Assembly: GCA_030590265.1 (NCBI GenBank)
Contig: JAUUYW010000079.1
Span: forward strand, 1-10,976
Length of the DNA: 10,976 nucleotides
DNA from: Candidatus Krumholzibacteriia bacterium
GTDB taxonomy: Bacteria; Krumholzibacteriota; Krumholzibacteriia; LZORAL124-64-63
Direction: 5' to 3'
The notes beneath the pieces are model-generated. The model made no database searches, had not been told where the DNA came from, and saw only the letters and a list, made by a program, of their open reading frames with translations. This document shows, in pieces, positions 1-5,437 of this stretch. Positions within the stretch are counted from its first letter, which is position 1. Each line of letters opens with the position of its first letter. Made by a program: the position numbers and the translations under genes.

Positions 1-82
1 AGTCGGACGAAAAAGGCTCCGCGCCATGCGGCCTGGTTGCACGAAATGGATTGATGGTAGCCGATAATGTTAGGGATATTTC

Positions 83-119
83 AACAGGAGCCGGTCATTG
101 AGACCGACTCCTGTTTTTT
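83..119. terminator. Hairpin terminator, probably for the minus-strand gene ending at 160, possibly bidirectional
   Basis: The arms at 83-96 and 102-115 form a 14-bp stem around a 5-nt loop (97-101). Read on the plus strand there is one C-A mismatch (91 against 107) and a run of six T follows at 114-119. Read on the minus strand the same position becomes a G-U wobble, so the RNA stem is fully paired, but the tail after it is only moderately U-rich (TTGAAATAT). The hairpin begins about 45 nt after the stop of the minus-strand gene, so it most likely terminates that gene. The plus-strand T-run means it could also end a plus-strand gene entering from the left edge. The structure is clear; the direction is the uncertain part. 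Confidence 0.75.
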
Positions 120-159
120 CATCCATTACACCAGTGCAATAGCGCCCAAAAATGATGCT

Positions 160-972
160 CTACCGGTAATTGCTCTTGAGCAAGTCCCAGGTCGTCTCAT
201 CAGTGGGTACAGTTTCGCAATCCGCGTCTGCACAATCAACGTCCACAATAATGCCACCAGCAGCCATACAGCCTTCAGCAGTCAACTCTGCACAGGAGGC
301 GTCCGGCAAGCAACAGCCCACCAGCTCTTGGGTCTGCGTGCAGAATTGCAGGTTGTCAAAGGCGAATTGATTGGCCGTGCTGCCAAGGATTTCGATGCTG
401 GCAATGTTGTCAGCGGCAGCATTCAGAGTGACGACATCCCACAGACAGAATTGTCCATTGGGATCACCAACGCAATCGGCTCCATCGAAGTCGGAGCCGA
501 TGGTGTTGCCCTCCGCCGTGTCCACAATATCTCCGTTAATGTCATATGCAGTAACGGTCACCGGCAAAGAGATGGCGGAGGCCACATACCAGAATTCCAA
601 AAACTGCACGGGAGGATCCAGGGAAATAGAGATATCAGCGGTATCCAGAAAATAGGCCACGGTGAATGAGGACGGTTCGTTGGCAAAGTTGCCGCTTCCA
701 CCATCATCCCCATCGATGAGCGAAAGCCAGGATGTCCCAAAGGTTACGGTCACAGGACCGGCAACAACCCCAATGGGAGCATTGTCCTCAAGACCTTCGA
801 AGTCCACAAGGTTGCAATCGTCTTCCAGAGGCAGCACCACAGTTTCAGATGGCTCACTGCTCCTGTTGATGGTGGTGTTGCTGCTCAAACCTACGGTTTC
901 AGCAGCCAAGGCCGGCAAGGCGATCAGGGTCGTGAAAGTTAACAGAAATAGACAGCATTTCAGGTTTTGCAT
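160..972 (-). CDS. Secreted beta-sandwich protein with Cys-rich GCCLPD tail, function unknown
   Basis: This is a predicted exported protein of 270 residues. The frame stays open upstream to 1047, but the ATG at 972 is chosen because a GGAGG Shine-Dalgarno (979-983) lies 6 nt before it and a classical signal peptide follows directly (positive K5, hydrophobic 8-22, likely cleavage after the ALA at 21-23). Residues about 53-210 alternate short beta-like segments with Gly/Asp turns, and include phrases such as VDFEGLEDN and AFDNLQF. These resemble the jelly-roll domains of secreted proteins in Planctomycetes and FCB-type bacteria. Residues 219-252 are Cys-rich: GCCLPDASC, then spaced cysteines ending CADADC, a motif recurrent in extracellular proteins of those lineages. 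The C-terminus (WDLLKSNYR) shows neither a PEP-CTERM nor a YPNPFNP-type sorting signal. No catalytic motif is visible. The gene appears monocistronic, between its own promoter region and the hairpin at 83-119. The substrate or partner is unknown; surface or extracellular localisation is inferred. Confidence 0.8.
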   Translation of the reverse strand: MQNLKCCLFLLTFTTLIALPALAAETVGLSSNTTINRSSEPSETVVLPLEDDCNLVDFEGLEDNAPIGVVAGPVTVTFGTSWLSLIDGDDGGSGNFANEPSSFTVAYFLDTADISISLDPPVQFLEFWYVASAISLPVTVTAYDINGDIVDTAEGNTIGSDFDGADCVGDPNGQFCLWDVVTLNAAADNIASIEILGSTANQFAFDNLQFCTQTQELVGCCLPDASCAELTAEGCMAAGGIIVDVDCADADCETVPTDETTWDLLKSNYR

Positions 973-987
973 AATGTCCCTCCAGAC

Positions 988-1047
988 ATGCATTGAACAT
1001 GGTGCCAAAACAATGCATTGCCAAACTGCACCAAAAAGTATTGGCAA
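988..1047 (-). promoter_or_regulatory. Structured 5' leader of the secreted-protein gene
   Basis: Two perfect inverted repeats lie side by side in the untranslated leader. ATGCATTG (988-995) pairs with CAATGCAT (1011-1018), and TTGCCAA (1018-1024) pairs with TTGGCAA (1041-1047). In the minus-strand transcript the promoter-distal hairpin ends only 4 nt before the GGAGG at 979-983. The arms abut, so coaxial stacking or alternative pairing is possible; the 10-bp stretch at 1011-1020 is itself a palindrome. A role in translation control is inference. No known riboswitch class was recognised. Confidence 0.4.
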
Positions 1048-1067
1048 GCTTGTTCCCCCGAAAAATC

Positions 1068-1096
1068 ACTGTAGCATATGATGATATCTTTTACAA
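1068..1096 (-). promoter_or_regulatory. Candidate promoter for the secreted-protein gene
   Basis: On the minus strand, TTGTAA (1091-1096) and TACAGT (1068-1073) are separated by exactly 17 bp. Each matches the sigma-70 consensus at 4 of 6 positions. It sits in an AT-rich stretch between the terminator of the upstream gene and the leader hairpins, and would give a leader of roughly 90 nt. Promoter consensus in FCB-type bacteria can differ, so this is a weak call. Confidence 0.3.
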
Positions 1097-1112
1097 GATG
1101 AAAATTATCTTG
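1086..1112. promoter_or_regulatory. Possible operator: alternating ATCTT/AAGAT arms
   Basis: CAAGAT (1094-1099) and ATCTTG (1107-1112) form a perfect 6-bp inverted repeat with a 7-bp spacer. A further ATCTT (1086-1090) forms a second, tighter inverted repeat with AAGAT (1095-1099). The group overlaps the candidate -35 element at 1091-1096, which is where a repressor site would be placed. The region is AT-rich, so chance is a real alternative. Confidence 0.25.
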
Positions 1113-1133
1113 AATTAAAATCAGGTTTTTGTT

Positions 1134-1167
1134 CTAAAAAAGGCCGACCCCAAATGGAGCCGGCCTT
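1134..1167 (-). terminator. Intrinsic terminator of the beta-barrel gene
   Basis: The arms at 1140-1151 and 1156-1167 enclose a 4-nt loop. As minus-strand RNA the 12-bp stem is completely paired, with two G-U wobbles that appear as A-C mismatches on the plus strand. It is followed by a run of six T (plus-strand A at 1136-1141, partly in the stem base). It begins 26 nt after the stop of the gene ending at 1194. This fixes the end of the minus-strand transcription unit above it and separates that unit from the next gene. Confidence 0.85.
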
Positions 1168-1193
1168 GGACAATTTATAACTTTAATTCAGTT

Positions 1194-1787
1194 TTAGAGC
1201 CCAAATCCAATCCTGAACTCTACCCAGCTCTGATCATCCACATCACCAGCTTTGGGCATATAGTTCCAGCGCACGCTCACGTGCCCGATAAATGCATCCC
1301 AGGGCAGGTGGTAACCAATTTCCGGTGAAAAGGCCAGATGCCAATTGTCATCTTCAACGGCATAGAGGGCCAAGGTGGTCCTCTGTTCCAACCAGGCAGT
1401 CCCGGCATTCATGGCAACATAAAGCCGTCCCGATCGCGCATTGTAGGGACCAAACTCATAATATCCAGCCAGGTAAATGGGAACGGTGTTGATATAGCGC
1501 CCCCAATTGCCTGTTGCCTGCACATGGTCCAGGAAAATTGTCTCGTTGCCAGTCTCGGAAAAAACATTGTAACCAACGTTCACTCCCCACAACCAGTTGC
1601 TGTTCATCCTCTGCCGGTATTCAAGGTTGATACCGCGGGCATGGAACCCGGAAACAAAATCACTGGTGTTGCCGGTGCCAATGGTTGAACTCCAGGACAT
1701 GCCAAAGCTGCTGTCTCCGGCAACAGCAACTGAAGTTGAGAGGCTGCCAGCGAGAAGGAGCAGCATTACAAATAATGATTTTTTCAT
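1194..1787 (-). CDS. Small outer-membrane beta-barrel protein
   Basis: This is a predicted outer-membrane protein of 197 residues. A signal peptide occupies residues 1-23 (MKK start, poly-Leu core, cleavage near AVA-GD). The mature part has alternating aromatic and small/polar residues in strand-like segments, such as LEYRQRM, WGVNVGYNVF, IYLAGYYEFG, LYVAMNAGTAW, FSPEIGYHLP and VSVRWNYM. It ends in a strand-like VEFRIGFGL, as expected for a BAM-assembled barrel. Length and pattern fit 8-stranded barrels of the OmpX/OmpW-like 'outer membrane beta-barrel' group, which often have structural or adhesion roles; the role here is unknown. The start is supported by AGGAG 7 nt upstream of the ATG. The gene begins 14 bp after the stop of the DUF4136-like lipoprotein, so the two are probably cotranscribed and may work together in the envelope. 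A terminator follows at once. Confidence 0.8.
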   Translation of the reverse strand: MKKSLFVMLLLLAGSLSTSVAVAGDSSFGMSWSSTIGTGNTSDFVSGFHARGINLEYRQRMNSNWLWGVNVGYNVFSETGNETIFLDHVQATGNWGRYINTVPIYLAGYYEFGPYNARSGRLYVAMNAGTAWLEQRTTLALYAVEDDNWHLAFSPEIGYHLPWDAFIGHVSVRWNYMPKAGDVDDQSWVEFRIGFGL

Positions 1788-1801
1788 GATGTCACTCCTT
1801 T

Positions 1802-2473
1802 CTAGCGGCTGGAAGCCTTGATGTAAGTTGATTGGGTAAAGGCCTGTTGAATTCCCGTGGGGATTGATTCAGATGGTCTGTTGCTGCCAGAGCCGTCGAG
1901 AGCACCGTTAATGGCCGAGGCCCAGAGCACCGGCGTCACGAGGTCGGGATTGTCATGGTTGTCTTCAGTAACTCCCCGCCAGTCGGTCAAGACCCACATC
2001 ACGGTTCCTTGCGTGTACCTGTAATAACCGGTTTGAGGATAACCCCAGCCATATCCGGGATAACCCCAATAACCGTAACCCCAATAGATGAAGCCGATCC
2101 AGGCATCACTTTGTACGGCGCCCACATCGATGACCACCTGGGGCATGGTATCGCCATCGGCGAAACTCGGATCAAAAACCCTGACAAAGCCACGCGCCGT
2201 CATCTGTTGAGCAATGGTCTCGAGGATGGTGTCGTCGTACTGACGATTCAGGGGCTCGGAGGAGCTGTCATTTGGATTGATCAAGGCAATAACCGTATCG
2301 GGCATGGCCCAGTACAGCATCCCATTGTAATTGCCATCGGGATTGTCGATGGTAATGACCAGGCCAATATCACCGAGGTCTTCGGGCTGGTTGGGATAGC
2401 AGGCACCCAGCACAAGGGCCAGCAGCAAGCTGGCACCAAGCAGCAGCAGGCGTGCTTTAGGCTGATTTCTCAT
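1802..2473 (-). CDS. DUF4136-like lipoprotein
   Basis: This is a predicted lipoprotein of 223 residues. The N-terminus carries arginine/lysine, a Leu-rich core and a lipobox (LGAC) with the acylated Cys at 25; the following residues are YPNQ, with no Asp at +2, so outer-membrane sorting is plausible. The mature region resembles DUF4136 domains: a conserved segment around residues 80-103 (DDTILETIAQQMTARGF followed by DPSFADG) corresponds to the helix that precedes the 'D-P-D' turn in that family, then a strand VVIDVGAV. Residues 131-146 are an unusual Trp/Gly/Tyr/Pro-rich insert with repeated WGY. DUF4136 has no assigned biochemical activity. AGGAG lies 5 nt before the ATG. The gene is followed after 14 bp by the beta-barrel gene and preceded after 66 bp by the PPDK-like gene, with no terminator seen between, so the three may share a transcript. 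The family call is from memory of the pattern. Confidence 0.72.
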   Translation of the reverse strand: MRNQPKARLLLLGASLLLALVLGACYPNQPEDLGDIGLVITIDNPDGNYNGMLYWAMPDTVIALINPNDSSSEPLNRQYDDTILETIAQQMTARGFVRVFDPSFADGDTMPQVVIDVGAVQSDAWIGFIYWGYGYWGYPGYGWGYPQTGYYRYTQGTVMWVLTDWRGVTEDNHDNPDLVTPVLWASAINGALDGSGSNRPSESIPTGIQQAFTQSTYIKASSR

Positions 2474-2539
2474 GGTTTCTCCTGTGTTTGAAAGATTGTT
2501 CGCCCCTAAGGTACGTCAGGAGCTGAAATTTCACAATAC

Positions 2540-5203
2540 TCAAGTCTCGTTTGGTTCAGGCAAAGCAATACCCTCCTGCTCACAAATTTTCCTGAGAGGG
2601 TTGATGGACCATTTCTGGCGATAGTCATAGAAAAATGAAAATGGCTTGGCCAGCATTTGCAACAGCTCAGCGGTCTCTGTGAATGCGTCCTCGCCAAGGC
2701 CTTTCTCAATGTTCAAAATGTTCTTCCGGGACAACTTCAGGATCATGAAACTTTTGCCATCCACCAGGTCGATTTTCAACGGTCGGTCTGGTCCATCCAA
2801 CAGTATTTTCCGGGCACGGGCAATGTGGTGTTCGCCCACTTCCATCAGCACCTGGCGGTACTTTCGATAGTGCACCCATTCGTTGAGGACGAAGCCAATT
2901 TCCTTATCGCTGAGTTGGTTCCAGAAAGTGACTCCGTGGGGGACCTGCAAAAAACGCCCGATCATGAAAGAACCGGCCGACATCCCACAGAGGTCCAGGT
3001 CCAGACAACGGTCGACCACTTTGTGAAAAAAACGAACCTGCTGGGCCTGACTCAGAAATCCATAGACTTCAGAATGCTTGCGATGACTTCCAAGGTCACA
3101 ACTGAGGATGGCGTTGAGATATTCATCAGGGAAAAAATCCAGCCATCGGTTGACGATTTCTCGGGCCTGGGCAGGGTCATCCGCCAAATCTGTCAGCACA
3201 AGTTTAACCAGATCCTGGTAAGATTCAACCTGATCGGCCTTCAAGCTGTGGACCAATTCGTGATACTGGGAAAAGGCATTTTCCAGGGTCTGAAAAACCT
3301 CTTTCTCGCGGGGCTCCAGATCCAGTTTTTCACCCTGGCGAAACTTGTTGAACCGGGCAGGGGTGAAGTGGGCCTTGCCCTTGTAGATCTTTTTCCGTTT
3401 TGACGATACGGTGATCCAGTCGCCTTCTTCAATTTTCAAACCGGCGTGGTTGGTCATCTCGCCTTTGTTGTCCAACTGGACACCATAACTTTCGAGATCC
3501 AGAACGGCGAGAATTCCCTGCCCCCGGCAAGTGGTGATCAGGTGGATGGCTGCCGGAGTCAGGCTCAGGATCATGTCCATTTTACCCAGGGTCACCGCAT
3601 CCGAGGGCAAAAAACTCTCCTGGCACAAACAAACGCTGCTTTCGCCGCGGTTCTTGGCCTCCAGGGCTCGGTGGGCCGAAAAGTAGACTTTTGCCGAGAT
3701 GGCGCTGCGGGGCAGAATGGCGAATCCGTCCGAGAAAAATTCCAGGAGTTCGATGTCATCTTCACTGATGGTATCGGACATGATTTGCCGAAAGTGGAAG
3801 GGCCGCACCAAAGACGGAACTTTCTGTTTCGGAAGGATTCCTTCGTGGTGCATATCCATGGAAGAGACCAGGGCGGCTCGTCCGGTCAATTCAGTGTCGT
3901 TGATTTGAAGCAGGGCGAAAAAGTGGCCGCACCTTACGGACTCGGCGGCAAATTCGGTGGTCACCTGGGAGGCGAAATCTTTTTCCAGAATTTCCAAAGA
4001 GGGCTCAAAATGGTAGAGGGCGGGAAAGTCGGCTTTGATTTCCCTGCGATCAGCAAAATCCTTCACCTGAGCCTGCACGGTGCCGGTCATGATATCTTCG
4101 CCAAAGATATTGAAGACCGTCTCCACCATTCTTTTGCGACCGGTGTTGGGGTTGCGGCTGTGCAGAACACCGGGATAGGATCTTTGGCCACGCACGGTGC
4201 AGATCATCACCTGCATGATCAACGCCGGCAAAACAGACCGGCCGTGGGAGAGTGTGAAAATCAAATCGAGGTTTTCTTCGAAGAACCTGTGGGAGTGCTG
4301 GTCAAGATAGATGGCCTGCGCGAAGGCATCGGTCAACAGGCGGGAATCCAGGGCGCGAATCTCTTCAGCCAAAATTTCGATGGCCAGCTCCAGATCCGTG
4401 GGGTTGTCCATCACTGCCCTGGTAGCAGCGGAAATGGGAGGGTGGTCAAGACTCAACAACTGGCGCAGATTCTTGAGATTGTTGAAGTACATTTTTCGGC
4501 CGGGGTTTTCCCCGTAGATCTGGCACAGGGTTGGAAATATTTCTTCGGTAACACCTACATTCAAATAGGTCGGCAAAAGACCAGGAATGTAGGACGGCAT
4601 GGCATAGCGCATGGCAAAAATCAATGGGTGGGCGGCTGACCCCACTTCCCGTTCGGTCATGCTTTCCAGGTTTTGAAGGGCCTGCTTGAAATGGGTTGAT
4701 CGGTCCCTTGCCGATGACTGGTAACTGTTGGCGGTCAAAATGCAGAAGTCAGGGACGGGGAAACCCTGCTGGCTGAGATGGATCAGGTTGAGACCTTTGT
4801 GGCTGACCTCTTCCTTTCGGTATTCACTGGTGGTGAACGAAGGCACCACCTGGGGGCTTTCAACCAAGGTCAGTTCGTCGCAAAAGCGGTTGTTTTCATC
4901 CTTTTCCTGCTTTAGAAGGGTGTCCATCTGTTCCCGGGCAATGGAATCCCCGGCCCGGGCACGAATCAACAGAGACAGGTAGTGGCGCCCTTTTTCCGCA
5001 TCGGGATGATTGAGCTGGGGAATATCAACACCACGGATGGGCACTTCAATGGTCTCGTTGGAGTCTTTAAGCCAGTACTCCAGCTGTGCCGGCTGAAATC
5101 CAGGCAGTTCTTTCTTGGAATACTTGTCATCGGCATCGGCAAATCGGGAATAGAGGTTGGGATAATTTCCACGAATAGTGAAATTTTCGACCTGGCTGGG
5201 CAA
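2540..5203 (-). CDS. PPDK-like protein: ATP-grasp plus phosphohistidine domain, no TIM barrel, novel C-terminal helical domain
   Basis: The protein has 887 residues from the TTG at 5203, chosen because AAGGAG (5211-5216) lies 7 nt upstream. The frame is open to another TTG at 5275, which has no Shine-Dalgarno. Residues 1-130 are an unassigned N-terminal region. Residues about 134-455 match the PEP/pyruvate-binding (PPDK_N, ATP-grasp) domain of pyruvate, phosphate dikinase. KGLNL (K136) corresponds to KGANL; HPLIFAMR (R199) to NPLLVSVR; PGLLPTYLN to PGMMDTVLN; HSRNPNTG and GEDIMTG to TRNPSTG and GEDVVAG; E417, Q433 and TGRAAL to the end of the nucleotide site. Residues 496-612 match the swivelling phosphohistidine domain. 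H554 aligns with the catalytic His of GGMTSHA, although its surroundings are TPAAIHL, and EGDWITV is kept. After that, residues about 625-887 do not resemble the PEP-utilising TIM barrel and look mainly helical. It is therefore unlikely to be an ordinary PPDK or PEP synthase. It may phosphorylate another acceptor or be regulatory; that is inference. Confidence 0.75.
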   Translation of the reverse strand: MPSQVENFTIRGNYPNLYSRFADADDKYSKKELPGFQPAQLEYWLKDSNETIEVPIRGVDIPQLNHPDAEKGRHYLSLLIRARAGDSIAREQMDTLLKQEKDENNRFCDELTLVESPQVVPSFTTSEYRKEEVSHKGLNLIHLSQQGFPVPDFCILTANSYQSSARDRSTHFKQALQNLESMTEREVGSAAHPLIFAMRYAMPSYIPGLLPTYLNVGVTEEIFPTLCQIYGENPGRKMYFNNLKNLRQLLSLDHPPISAATRAVMDNPTDLELAIEILAEEIRALDSRLLTDAFAQAIYLDQHSHRFFEENLDLIFTLSHGRSVLPALIMQVMICTVRGQRSYPGVLHSRNPNTGRKRMVETVFNIFGEDIMTGTVQAQVKDFADRREIKADFPALYHFEPSLEILEKDFASQVTTEFAAESVRCGHFFALLQINDTELTGRAALVSSMDMHHEGILPKQKVPSLVRPFHFRQIMSDTISEDDIELLEFFSDGFAILPRSAISAKVYFSAHRALEAKNRGESSVCLCQESFLPSDAVTLGKMDMILSLTPAAIHLITTCRGQGILAVLDLESYGVQLDNKGEMTNHAGLKIEEGDWITVSSKRKKIYKGKAHFTPARFNKFRQGEKLDLEPREKEVFQTLENAFSQYHELVHSLKADQVESYQDLVKLVLTDLADDPAQAREIVNRWLDFFPDEYLNAILSCDLGSHRKHSEVYGFLSQAQQVRFFHKVVDRCLDLDLCGMSAGSFMIGRFLQVPHGVTFWNQLSDKEIGFVLNEWVHYRKYRQVLMEVGEHHIARARKILLDGPDRPLKIDLVDGKSFMILKLSRKNILNIEKGLGEDAFTETAELLQMLAKPFSFFYDYRQKWSINPLRKICEQEGIALPEPNET

Positions 5204-5210
5204 TTTTTTG

Positions 5211-5216
5211 CTCCTT
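5211..5216 (-). promoter_or_regulatory. Ribosome binding site fixing the TTG start at 5203
   Basis: On the minus strand this reads AAGGAG, 7 nt before TTG at 5203-5201. The upstream TTG at 5275 and the GTG at residue 11 of the longer frame have no comparable site. The first ATG in the frame lies about 92 codons downstream, inside the protein, so a non-ATG start is needed. Confidence 0.65.
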
Positions 5217-5313
5217 GTCGGCTCCTGGATTAGTTGTCTTTGCACAAGCCTACTTGGATCAAAAAATTGGTGCAATAAAAATCAGAAAAATTCGGTGTTG
5301 TCTGAGAAGATCG

Positions 5314-5342
5314 GGGACAAAACCAGATATGCGGGGTATAGT
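5314..5342 (+). promoter_or_regulatory. Candidate promoter of the efflux operon
   Basis: GGGACA (5314-5319, 4 of 6 match to TTGACA) is followed after 17 bp by TATAGT (5337-5342, 5 of 6 match to TATAAT). A transcript starting near 5349 would have a leader of about 88 nt before the ATG at 5438. This is the best sigma-70-like pair seen in the divergent region, but the -35 is weak. Confidence 0.35.
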
Positions 5343-5363
5343 TGATAATTCGGATTTGGGGGG

Positions 5364-5410
5364 ATCGGCAATCAACAAAAAGTATTCCCTCTCTAAATAT
5401 CGGCGATCAA
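5364..5410 (+). repeat. 12-bp direct repeat in the efflux-operon leader
   Basis: ATCGGCAATCAA (5364-5375) recurs as ATCGGCGATCAA (5399-5410), 11 of 12 identical, 35 bp apart start to start. Both copies lie just downstream of the candidate promoter and ahead of the first adaptor gene. They could be paired binding sites for a regulator; no regulator gene is present in the window to support this. Confidence 0.4.
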
Positions 5411-5437
5411 TGCCAAGACCAACAAACTGGGAAAACA

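Noticed and set aside
67..669. Plus-strand frame opposite the secreted-protein gene
   Set aside because: It begins before and runs through the hairpin at 83-119, has no ribosome binding site, and lies antisense to a gene with a signal peptide and a strong Shine-Dalgarno.
973..1047. N-terminal extension of the secreted-protein gene to 1047
   Set aside because: The extension would bury the signal peptide 25 residues in and would translate through the GGAGG site and both leader hairpins; the ATG at 972 is far better supported.
3446..4639. Long plus-strand open frame (397 codons) inside the PPDK-like gene
   Set aside because: It is antisense to a gene with clear family motifs, its translation shows no recognisable domain, and no ribosome binding site or promoter supports it.
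2540..5203. Ordinary pyruvate, phosphate dikinase or PEP synthase
   Set aside because: The C-terminal PEP/pyruvate-binding barrel motifs are not found and the phosphohistidine motif is divergent, so the enzyme name is not transferred despite a similar total length.
5342..5437. Upstream start for the first adaptor
   Set aside because: It would place about 32 polar residues before a lipoprotein signal peptide; lipobox signals begin at the N-terminus, so 5438 is preferred.
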